Shown here: positions 49,747 to 56,332 of the stretch, piece by piece
Layout: the number at the start of each line of letters is the position of its first letter
How positions within the stretch are numbered: position 1 is the first letter of the stretch
Assembly: GCF_029626175.1 (NCBI RefSeq)
Contig: NZ_JARUBM010000002.1
Location: forward strand, 434,001-498,000
Source of the DNA: Micromonospora sp. WMMD1082
Lineage (GTDB): Bacteria > Actinomycetota > Actinomycetes > Mycobacteriales > Micromonosporaceae
DNA: 64,000 nucleotides
Direction of reading: 5' to 3'
The notes under the pieces: generated by a model
Databases searched by the model: none
Told to the model about the DNA's origin: nothing
What the model saw: only the letters and a program-made list of their open reading frames with translations
Translations under genes and position numbers: made by a program

Positions 49747-50511
49747 ATGTCCGCATTCGCCCAGCTCTGGGACACCCCCGCCGAGCCGATCGCGCTCGAC
49801 GCCGTTGAGGCCGAGCTGATCGCCGCAGCCGCGGCCGGCAACTCCGCCGCCCAGCTTCGCCTCTTCGTCGCGTACGTGCCCGTCCTCCGGCGGGTGCTGG
49901 CGCCCTACGTCCGCGTGCTGCCGCTCGACGACGCCCGGCAGGCCGCCTGGCTCGGTCTGGTCGCCGCGTGCCGCGCGTTCGACCCGGCTCGCTCGACCCG
50001 GCTCGCCTCGATCCTGCGCGAGCACACCGCTGAGGCGCTGAGCGAGGCCGCACAGGAGGCCGGGGCGGGCTTCACCGTGCCGAGCCGGACGGTCGCACGG
50101 TTCTTCGGCATCCTGGCTGCGGCGGACGGTGACCCCGCCCAGGCCGCCGCGCTCGCCCCGGCGCACTCGATGACGCCGGAGACCTTCTGGGCCGTGCACG
50201 CGGCGGTTACGGCCTCAACCTCGCTCGACGACGCGATCGAGGCGCACGGCGACGGCGGGCTGTCCCCGATCATCGCCCCGCGAGAGATCGCCGACACGGA
50301 GGACCGCATCCTCTGCGATCTCGCGCTCCGGTCGGTCGACGACTTCGCCCGCGACGTGGTCGCGCTGGCGTACGGCTTCAGCGACTTCGACCCGCAGCCG
50401 GACGCTGAGATCGGTCACCGGCTCGGGGGCTACTCCCGGCTGAAGATCCAGCGCACGCGCACGCGCGCCCTCGCCACCATGCGTCGTGCCCTTGGCGCGC
50501 TAACCGGTTAA
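49747..50511 (+). CDS. Sigma-70-like factor encoded by the phage
   Basis: 254 aa with GGGAGGG upstream. It has region 2-like helices (SAAQLRLFVAYVPVLRRVL, LPLDDARQAAWLGLVAACRA, FDPARSTRLASILREHTAEA, about 36-100), a region 3-like segment (VPSRTVARFFGILAAADGD) and a region 4-like HTH (DAEIGHRLGGYSRLKIQRTR, about 222-242), the order of sigma-70 proteins without region 1.1. It would direct host RNA polymerase to phage promoters. Palindromes O7 (promoter) and O8 (over its stop codon) flank it. It is the best candidate reader of promoters P1-P11. Confidence 0.75.
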   Translation: MSAFAQLWDTPAEPIALDAVEAELIAAAAAGNSAAQLRLFVAYVPVLRRVLAPYVRVLPLDDARQAAWLGLVAACRAFDPARSTRLASILREHTAEALSEAAQEAGAGFTVPSRTVARFFGILAAADGDPAQAAALAPAHSMTPETFWAVHAAVTASTSLDDAIEAHGDGGLSPIIAPREIADTEDRILCDLALRSVDDFARDVVALAYGFSDFDPQPDAEIGHRLGGYSRLKIQRTRTRALATMRRALGALTG

Positions 50512-50513
50512 CG
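50498..50513 (+). promoter_or_regulatory. Palindrome O8 over the sigma-like gene stop (stoperator-like)
   Basis: CGCTAACCGGTTAACG; the TAA stop of the sigma-like gene lies inside it. No convincing -10 follows, and P11 starts 26 nt downstream. Confidence 0.65.
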
Positions 50514-50538
50514 GATCTGCCCGGGGGCCGGAATCCGT

Positions 50539-50567
50539 GAACACCCGGCCCCCGCCTGGCGCATAGG
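50539..50567 (+). promoter_or_regulatory. Phage promoter P11 (GAACAC-N17-CATAGG)
   Basis: GAACAC 50539-50544, 17-bp spacer, CATAGG 50562-50567, 39 nt before the ATG at 50607. Confidence 0.8.
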
Positions 50568-50606
50568 CCAGGCGCCCCCCGACAGCAACGACCAGACAGG
50601 ACACCA

Positions 50607-50774
50607 ATGGACCTCTTCGAGACCGACCCCGTTCGCCTCCCGGACGCCCCCGAGGCGAGCGACCTATACGAGCTGCTGCCCTTCGAGGACCGCGACCAGC
50701 TCGACGCTGAGCACGCCGACGACCTGCGCGCGGCGCTGACCGGCCTCCCGGCCCGCCCGGGGACGCGGCGATGA
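50607..50774 (+). CDS. Small acidic phage protein (55 aa)
   Basis: From ATG 50607: MDLFETDPVRLPDAPEASDL, then YELLPFEDRDQLDAEHADDL and RAALTGLPARPGTRR. Strongly acidic, no Cys. It follows P11 directly and overlaps the next ATG (ATGA). Small acidic early proteins can act as inhibitors or DNA mimics, but nothing here proves it. Confidence 0.6.
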   Translation: MDLFETDPVRLPDAPEASDLYELLPFEDRDQLDAEHADDLRAALTGLPARPGTRR

Positions 50775-51157
50775 CAGAGAAGCGCATCGACCACCCGAAG
50801 GGTTTCGCCTCTGCGCTGATCCGCGAGGTCGCGGCCCCGCTTCGCTCTGGCGGAACCATCCCGCTGCGCTTCGAGATCACCACCTCGTCCGGCTACCGGG
50901 CGACGCTGACGGCCTGCGGACGTGATGAGTGCCGCGAGGGCACGGTGATCCCCTGCCCGAAGCCAGAGACGCACTCGCGCACGAGCAACCCCGCCAACCG
51001 CGAACACAACCGGTCGCACTGCCACGCCTGGCACTGGCCGAGCATCGAGCGGTTCGCGGGCGAGGTGCTGAAGACCTACGGCGCGAAGACGCGACCTGGG
51101 CAGGTCGGCGTGCCGCGCGGGTCGATCCACCCGTGGAACTTCGCGGGTGCCCGGTGA
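50771..51157 (+). CDS. Hypothetical phage protein
   Basis: 128 aa. It contains CGRDECREGTVIPC and HSRTSNPANREHNRSHCHAW, a Cys/His cluster probably binding zinc, and the FAGEVLKTYGAKTRPGQVG helix. Not recognised. In the P11 operon. Confidence 0.6.
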   Translation: MTEKRIDHPKGFASALIREVAAPLRSGGTIPLRFEITTSSGYRATLTACGRDECREGTVIPCPKPETHSRTSNPANREHNRSHCHAWHWPSIERFAGEVLKTYGAKTRPGQVGVPRGSIHPWNFAGAR

Positions 51158-51522
51158 CGCGCCGGGTGGTCGCCTGCATCCGGCGCTACCTCGCCGAGCG
51201 CCGCGAGGCTGCCCAGGTCCCGGCCGGGTGGAGCACGCCCGAGGCGGCGGCCGAGCTGGCTCGGATCGTGCGCGAGCAGACGGCCGAGCGCGAGCAGGTC
51301 CGCCCGCGCACGCTGCCGGAGCCCGGCCCCTACCGCCCGCGGCACGCTGCCGACGGCGAGCGCGACGAGCAGACCGAGGGCTACGAGCCCCGCCGGGACG
51401 GCTCGCAGCCGGCCGCGGACACGGGATATCTCCTCGACTTCGCGGCGTACTACCGCGAGCACGGCCGGCACTCCAATCGCCAATGGCGGGCCGAGCCGTG
51501 GGGCTTTCTCCGCGACTACTGA
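51154..51522 (+). CDS. Hypothetical phage protein
   Basis: 122 aa from GTG 51154. The basic N-terminal helix (VACIRRYLAERREAAQVPAGW) and later TGYLLDFAAYYREHGRHSN and WRAEPWGFLRDY are conserved-looking. The middle is Arg/Pro/Glu-rich and probably disordered. Confidence 0.55.
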   Translation: MTRRVVACIRRYLAERREAAQVPAGWSTPEAAAELARIVREQTAEREQVRPRTLPEPGPYRPRHAADGERDEQTEGYEPRRDGSQPAADTGYLLDFAAYYREHGRHSNRQWRAEPWGFLRDY

Positions 51523-51599
51523 CCCACTTCCCCGAGACCCGCTCACCGATCCGGTTGGGCGGGTCTCGGCGTGTTGAGACCTTTCCTCAGGGAGCAGAT

Positions 51600-52739
51600 A
51601 TGAAAGCACTTGACCTCTTCGCGGGCGCTGGCGGCTGGGACATCCCCGCGCACGCGCTTGGCTGGGACGCTGACGGCGTCGAGATCATGCCCGAGGCTCG
51701 CGCCACTCGCGCGGCGGCCGGGCTGAAGACCGTCGCCGACGACGTCCGCGACGTCGACCCGGTCCCGGGCGAGTACGACGCGCTGATTGCCTCTCCCCCG
51801 TGCCAGACCTTTAGTGCGGCGGGCTCGGGCACCGGGCGGCGTGCGCTGGACGCCGTGCTCCACGGGGTGCGCTTATTCGGTCAGGGGGGGGTCCGGCCGA
51901 CTTACGCCGAGCTGGCCGCGCTGACCGGTGACGAGCGGACGGCGCTCGTCCTCGAACCGCTGCGAGTCGCGCTCGCTTCGCGCCCGGTGTTCATCGCCTG
52001 GGAACAGGTCCCGCCGGTCCTTCCGGTCTGGGAAGCCTGCGCCGAGGTGCTGTGCGCGGCCGGGTACGCCGTCGCGACCGGCAACCTGAGCGCCGAGCAA
52101 TACGGCGTGCCGCAGACGCGCAAGCGAGCGTTCCTGCTCGCCCGGCGCGACGGCCAGCCGGCCGCCCTGCCGACACCGACTCACTCGCGGTACTACTCGC
52201 GTACGCCGGACAGGCTGGACGGCGAGGTGCTGCCGTGGGTAAGTATGGCTGAGGCGCTGGGCTGGCAATCTGACCTCGCCGTCCGCTCGTCCGTAGGCGA
52301 TGGCGGTTACAACAAGCCGAGGGACCGGCCCGGCCACGCCCCGAGCCCCACCGTGACCAGCAAGTCGCGAAGCTGGGTCCTCCGCAATGGCAACCAGGCG
52401 AAGGCGTGCGAGCGCACGACCGACCAGCCCGCCGGGACGCTGTTCTTCGGCGCGCGGCTGAACGCGGTCGAGTGGCACCTTCGGGTCACCAACGACCGCC
52501 CGAACACCGCCCACCGTCCGGGCACTGCCCCGGCACCGACGTTGGCCTTCGGCAAGTCCCGGCCTGAGTGGGACGGGGCCGCCGGAGAGAAGCGCCCACT
52601 CGCGATCGAAGAGGCGCTAGTCCTTCAGACCTTCCCGGCGGACTTCCCGCTTCAGGGCTCGCGGACGAAGCAGTTCTTGCAGGTCGGGAACGCGGTCCCA
52701 CCGGGCCTCGGGGCTGCCGTGTTGCGGCAGTTGCGCTAA
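51600..52739 (+). CDS. DNA cytosine-5 methyltransferase
   Basis: 379 aa from ATG 51600. It has motif I LDLFAGAGGW, motif IV with catalytic Cys in SPPCQTFSAAG (about 66), motif VI as WEQVPPV (Q in place of the usual N in ENV), motif VIII QYGVPQTRKR and motif X VGNAVPPGLG. No restriction partner is next to it, so it likely protects phage DNA from host restriction. The -35 box and palindrome O9 overlap its stop codon. Confidence 0.93.
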   Translation: MKALDLFAGAGGWDIPAHALGWDADGVEIMPEARATRAAAGLKTVADDVRDVDPVPGEYDALIASPPCQTFSAAGSGTGRRALDAVLHGVRLFGQGGVRPTYAELAALTGDERTALVLEPLRVALASRPVFIAWEQVPPVLPVWEACAEVLCAAGYAVATGNLSAEQYGVPQTRKRAFLLARRDGQPAALPTPTHSRYYSRTPDRLDGEVLPWVSMAEALGWQSDLAVRSSVGDGGYNKPRDRPGHAPSPTVTSKSRSWVLRNGNQAKACERTTDQPAGTLFFGARLNAVEWHLRVTNDRPNTAHRPGTAPAPTLAFGKSRPEWDGAAGEKRPLAIEEALVLQTFPADFPLQGSRTKQFLQVGNAVPPGLGAAVLRQLR

Positions 52740-52759
52740 CCGGTTAGCGGAGGTAGAGT
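52731..52759 (+). promoter_or_regulatory. Promoter with operator O9 for the SprT-like gene
   Basis: TTGCGC (52731-52736), 17-bp spacer, TAGAGT (52754-52759): a good sigma-70 promoter. O9 CGCTAACCGGTTAGCG (52734-52749) lies between the boxes. GTGTTTACAC follows at the start region. Confidence 0.8.
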
Positions 52760-52790
52760 GTTTACACACCCGCCGAGACGAGGAGAAAAG

Positions 52791-53610
52791 ATGACCGCCG
52801 CAGGAAAGATCACCGCCGACACTCCGCGCTTCGCAGCCGTGCAGTACGCGAAGGGCCGGCACGGCTTCGCAGTGGTCGAGGACCGCCAGACGGGCGACAA
52901 CGCCGAGGCGTTCACCGGCCCGGACGCGATGGCGCACGCCGAGGCAGCGGCCGAGCGGCTGAACACCGCCCCCGCCTCTGCCAACCTCGTCTCCGACCAA
53001 CGCCCCCGAGCTGACCCCCGCAGCCACGGCCACCCGGGAAGCCTGGCTCGTCGGCGCGATCGACGCCCTGCGCCCGATCTTCGCCGAGCAGGGCGCCACC
53101 CTGCCGGCCGTGCGGGTCTCGGTCGGCTGGCCGGGGGTGTCGAGCCGGAAGCGACTGAACAAGGTCATCGGGCAGTGCTGGGCCTCGCACACCACGGCGG
53201 ACAAGACGCCGCAGGTGTTCGTCTCGCCCGTACTGGCCGACGCCGGGCAGGTGCTCGAAACCCTGGCGCACGAGCTGATTCACGCCTGGGATGACTGCAA
53301 GAGCGGGCACCGGGGCGACTTCGCGAAGCTCGCCCGGCGGATCGGCCTGACCGGCAAGATGACCGCGACCGTCGCGGGCGACGAGCTGAAGGCCCGCCTG
53401 GACGAGATCGCCGACCAGCTCGGCGAGTACCCACACGCCCGGCTGTCGACCGCGACGCGCGACGGGCAGGGCGAGAAGAAGCAGACCACCCGAATGATCA
53501 AGTGCGAGTGCACCTGCGGCTACCTGGCCCGGACCTCGCGCAAGTGGCTGGACGAGGTCGGCGCGCCGATCTGCCCGCGCTGCCGGACCGAGATGCCCGT
53601 CTACGCCTGA
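52791..53610 (+). CDS. SprT-like metalloprotease, apparent +1 frameshift in the N-terminal part
   Basis: From ATG 52791 (GAGGAG upstream), about 70 codons of well-coding sequence (MTAAGKITADTPRFAAVQYA through AERLNTAP) lead into a SprT domain in the +1 frame. The latter has no start between TGA 52960-52962 and GTG 53110, although conserved residues (TREAWLVGAIDALRPIFAEQ) lie before 53110. Slippage at CCC-C (53004-53007) would join them into one protein of about 272 aa. The zinc motif is LAHELIHAWDD; a C-terminal ribbon has CECTCG and CPRC. Confidence 0.65.
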
Positions 53611-53625
53611 CCGAAAGGATCCGAC

Positions 53626-53709
53626 ATGGAAGCCCTGATCCTGCCCGGCATCATCCTCGCCGCGTTCGCCTTGGGCCTGCTCGTCACCCGCGGCGCCCGC
53701 CGATCCTGA
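53626..53709 (+). CDS. Very small membrane protein (27 aa)
   Basis: From ATG 53626 (AAAGGA upstream): a single hydrophobic helix LILPGIILAAFALGLLV followed by TRGARRS. It lies just left of the IS110 insertion; the TGGAGAC target sequence starts 2 nt after its stop. Confidence 0.55.
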   Translation: MEALILPGIILAAFALGLLVTRGARRS

Positions 53710-53732
53710 ATGGAGACCTCCCAATGACGTTG

Positions 53733-54923
53733 TCAAGCCGCGGTAGCGGCAGGCGGTACGGGTTGGTAGCACCGTCTGTCACGCAGGAGTGCCCACAGGA
53801 CGTTGATTCGGCGGCGGGCGAGTGCGAGTACGGCCTGGGTGTGCCGTTTGCCCTCGCCGCGTTTGCGGTCGTAGAAGCGCCGCGACTCGGTGCATCGTTG
53901 GATGCTGATCAGCGCGGAGGTGTAGAAGACGCGCTGGAGGCCCCGGTGGTAGCGGCGTGGGCGGTGCAGGTTGCCGCTGACGCGTCCGGAATCGCGGGGC
54001 GAGGGAGCCAGGCCGGCGAAGCCGGCCAGCCGGTCCGGGGTGCCGAAGGCGTCGAGGTCGCCGCCGGTGGCGGCCAGGAACTCAGCGCCGAGCAGCGCGC
54101 CGATGCCGGGCATGCTGGAGATCACTTCGGCGAGTTCGTGCTCATGAAACCGGCCCTCGATGAGCTTGTCGATCTCGCTGACCTTCTCGTTGAGGGCGAT
54201 CACCTCCTTGGCGAGGGTGTGAACCATCTGGGCGGTGAGCTTCTCGCCGGGCAGCGTGGTGCGTTGCCGGTCGGCGGCCTCGACAGCGGCGGCGGCGATG
54301 GTGCCGGCCGAGCGGACTTTGCGGTTACGCAGCCAGGTCTGCAACCGCGCGACGCCGACACGGCGAAGAGCTGCGGGGGTCTGATAGCCGGTCAGCAGCA
54401 CCAGCGGGCCGTGGTTGGTCAGGTCGAGGGCACGTTCCAGCGCGGGGAAGATGTTCAGCAACTGCTCGCGCAGTCGGTTGATGGTGCGGGTCCGGTCGGC
54501 GACCAGGTCGCTGCGGCGGGCGGTGAGGATCTTCAACTCGACGGCCGCCTCGTCTCCCGGGCGCACCGGGTTGAGGTCACGGCGCATACGTGCCTGGTCG
54601 GCGATCACTGCGGCGTCGCGGGCATCGGTCTTGCCGGTTCCGCGGTAACCGGCGGCGGCCCGGTTCACCGCGAGACCAGAGATATAGACCAGCCGCTGCT
54701 CATGGTTGATCAGCAAGGCGATCAGCAGAGCCGCGCCGCCGTCGGCCACGTCGACCGCCCACGTGACCTCGTCGCTCAGTGCCAGCACATCGGCCAGCAG
54801 CGTCAGCAACTCCGCTTCCTCGTTGGCCACTCGCCGCGACAGCAGCCGGTCGCCGTTCTGGTCGACCACCACACAGTGGTGATGCGCCTTGCCGATATCT
54901 ACGCCGGCCCACACCTTGGGCAC
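53733..54923 (-). CDS. IS110-family transposase (DEDD recombinase)
   Basis: 396 aa from GTG 54923, chosen for GGAGG 5 nt upstream. The N-terminal DEDD/RuvC-like domain starts VWAGVDIGKAHHHCVVVDQN (first Asp), with Glu in a later WAVDVADGGAALLI strand and the KTDARDAAVIADQAR motif (two Asp, about 100-115). A coiled coil follows, then the C-terminal Transposase_20 domain with MPGIGALLGAEFLAATGGDL, FAGLAPSPRDSG and the catalytic-Ser region. The frame is intact, so the element may be active. Confidence 0.93.
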   Translation of the reverse strand: MPKVWAGVDIGKAHHHCVVVDQNGDRLLSRRVANEEAELLTLLADVLALSDEVTWAVDVADGGAALLIALLINHEQRLVYISGLAVNRAAAGYRGTGKTDARDAAVIADQARMRRDLNPVRPGDEAAVELKILTARRSDLVADRTRTINRLREQLLNIFPALERALDLTNHGPLVLLTGYQTPAALRRVGVARLQTWLRNRKVRSAGTIAAAAVEAADRQRTTLPGEKLTAQMVHTLAKEVIALNEKVSEIDKLIEGRFHEHELAEVISSMPGIGALLGAEFLAATGGDLDAFGTPDRLAGFAGLAPSPRDSGRVSGNLHRPRRYHRGLQRVFYTSALISIQRCTESRRFYDRKRGEGKRHTQAVLALARRRINVLWALLRDRRCYQPVPPAATAA

Positions 54924-54929
54924 GGTCAC

Positions 54930-55118
54930 CTCCACAAGTTCGTTGGTGAGTCGGTCCGCAGACGACCTCGCCGGCATGGTCCTACACAGCGATCTACTCG
55001 CAACTCCCAATCGGCGGCCGAGTCGTCGCGGGGTGCTGGGCGGCCAGGTCTCCTGAGCCATCAACGGCAACCCGATGAAAGCCACACCCAGCACCCCCGG
55101 ATGAGCCAACCCTACGAA
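54930..55118 (-). ncRNA. Putative IS110 bridge RNA
   Basis: Read on the minus strand. GGGGTGCTGGG (55087-55097) pairs with CCCAGCACCCC (55030-55040), enclosing a 46-nt loop. The RNA contains GGAGACCT (55046-55053) and CCGCCCAG (55036-55043), identical or complementary to the target on each side of the CT core. It also has ATTGGGAG (55004-55011) and ACGAACT (54937-54943), matching the two element ends with core. Bridge RNAs in IS110 left ends pair this way with target and donor (known for IS621). RNA ends are estimates. Confidence 0.78.
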
Positions 55119-55154
55119 CTGGGCGGTCATCACGATCAAGAAGGTAGGACCCCG

Positions 55155-55652
55155 ATGAACACGACCACCGCTGGCAAGCTGACCGAGGGCGCTCGCGCGT
55201 ACGCGGCCCTGACCAACGCCGGCCCGGAGTTCGCGAAGTCGACCGAAGGCGCCCAGGTCGTGACCGTGACCGCCGCCCCGCTGAAGGTCGGCCGGCGTAC
55301 GCGGATCGAGACCGACCGGGGAGTGTTCGAGGTCGGCGTGACGACGAAGGTCATCCTCGCCCCGCCCGCCGAGCCGGAGCACGCCGCCGACGCCGACCCG
55401 GTCCCGCCCCCGGCCGGCATCGTGACCGCCTCGGTCGACCTCGACGCCGCGGGCCGGCTGACCTCGACGAGCGTGGTCGCGATCGGCGACCGGGCGATCG
55501 TGGTCAAGCCGGAGTCCGCCCCGGACGCACCGTCCCGGCTGCGTGCCGCCCTGGCCGAGCTGGGGTACGAGCCGGTCGGCCGCTGGTCGGTCGACGCCGA
55601 GGGCCGGGCCGTGTGCCCGGTCCGCCCCGCCCATCCGCAACCCGCCCAGTGA
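55155..55652 (+). CDS. Hypothetical phage protein
   Basis: 165 aa from ATG 55155 with AAGGTAGGA upstream. The N-terminal AYAALTNAGPEFAKSTEGAQVV, a central beta region with a Pro/Ala-rich linker, and a C-terminal RLRAALAELGYEPVGRWSVDAEGRAVCPV. Not recognised. The nearby IS110 insertion separates it from the SprT-like operon and probably reduces its expression. Confidence 0.6.
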   Translation: MNTTTAGKLTEGARAYAALTNAGPEFAKSTEGAQVVTVTAAPLKVGRRTRIETDRGVFEVGVTTKVILAPPAEPEHAADADPVPPPAGIVTASVDLDAAGRLTSTSVVAIGDRAIVVKPESAPDAPSRLRAALAELGYEPVGRWSVDAEGRAVCPVRPAHPQPAQ

Positions 55653-55666
55653 GCCCGGGAGAGATC

Positions 55667-56179
55667 ATGCGCAAGAGCACCGCCGCCGGCCTCGTCGCCG
55701 CGCTGACCCTGTCCCTCCTCCCCGCGGCCCTCCCGGCTCCGGCCGAGGCGGCGCCGCAGAAGGTGATCTACGTTCAGAAGCTCGACATGCCGTCGGACTG
55801 GCCGGTCAAGAGCGCGCTCCGGTGGCTGGACGTTTACACGGGCAAGAGCACGTTCCGGCTGGTCAAGCGCTGCCCGGCCAAGCGCGACTGCGTGACCGTC
55901 CAGACCGGCAAGCTCTCGGGCCGGAACGTCGGGTGGGCGAGTCCGATCCGCGCGAAGACGGGCGCCACGCACCGGACCTCAATCGTCGTCATCGACCCCG
56001 CGAAGGCGAAGCGCCTGCGGTACAGCCAGGCCGACCGGAAGTGGCTCCTGGTGCACGAGTTCGGCCACGTGCACGCACTACCCCACCAGCGCAAGCGCAT
56101 CTCGGTGATGCACCCAGACCTGCCCCGCCCGCCGATGGTGCTGACTCCGGCCGAGCGCCGGCACCTCGCGCGCCGCTGA
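55667..56179 (+). CDS. Secreted zinc metalloprotease (metzincin-like)
   Basis: 170 aa from ATG 55667. It has a clear signal peptide (MRKSTAAGLVAALTLSLLPA, cleavage near AEAA). The mature part contains a Cys pair (CPAKRDC) and the zinc motif HEFGHVHALPH (HExxHxxxxxH) followed by a Met-turn candidate in SVMHP. Such small matrixin-like enzymes act outside the cell. In a prophage it may modify the host surface or exclude other phages (inference). Confidence 0.78.
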   Translation: MRKSTAAGLVAALTLSLLPAALPAPAEAAPQKVIYVQKLDMPSDWPVKSALRWLDVYTGKSTFRLVKRCPAKRDCVTVQTGKLSGRNVGWASPIRAKTGATHRTSIVVIDPAKAKRLRYSQADRKWLLVHEFGHVHALPHQRKRISVMHPDLPRPPMVLTPAERRHLARR

Positions 56180-56191
56180 TCAACCCCGTAC

Positions 56192-56228
56192 ACGCCCCCT
56201 GACCTGGTATTACACGGGCAGGGGGCGT
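56192..56228 (+). terminator. Terminator after metalloprotease gene
   Basis: ACGCCCCCTG (56192-56201) and CAGGGGGCGT (56219-56228), loop 17 nt, then TT. It lies directly before promoter O10. Confidence 0.75.
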
Positions 56229-56234
56229 TTACAC

Positions 56235-56263
56235 TTGCGCTAACCGGTTAGCGGAGGTAGGGT
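56235..56263 (+). promoter_or_regulatory. Promoter with operator O10
   Basis: TTGCGC (56235-56240), 17-bp spacer, TAGGGT (56258-56263); palindrome CGCTAACCGGTTAGCG (56238-56253) lies between. Leader of ~63 nt to ATG 56333. Confidence 0.8.
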
Positions 56264-56332
56264 CTTACTTAGCCCGGTACCCACCGCCGACCGGCTCGCC
56301 GACTTGCCCCCCTCCGGAAGGACTCACATACC

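Larger units (their letters stand above)
53720..55120 (-). mobile_element. IS110-family insertion sequence, 1401 bp with CT core
   Basis: A single DEDD-type transposase gene on the minus strand, a 13-bp non-coding right end and a ~197-bp non-coding left end. There are no terminal inverted repeats and no target duplication beyond the CT core (53718-53719 and 55119-55120). Bases flanking the core at both ends are matched by four short segments of the non-coding left end, which fixes the boundaries. The rejoined target is GGAGAC-CT-GGGCGG. The insertion lies 35-36 bp before the next gene's ATG and leaves its own AAGGTAGGA ribosome site intact. Confidence 0.85.

Noticed and set aside
51600..52739. 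Restriction-modification system
   Set aside because: Only the cytosine methyltransferase is present; no endonuclease gene adjoins it, and the nearby nucleases are of phage recombination or homing types.
53724..55158. ATGA repeated at both IS110 borders as core, and a 9-nt match CCCGATGAA at 55071 and 55151
   Set aside because: It places the core 6-8 nt away from the guide matches, and requires the IS to supply the next gene's ribosome site. The CT core explains four guide matches at once and keeps AAGGTAGGA with the phage gene.
53502..55652. 716-codon plus-strand frame across the IS110 element
   Set aside because: It is antisense to an intact transposase with all motifs. The only real gene in this frame is its 3' part, starting at ATG 55155.
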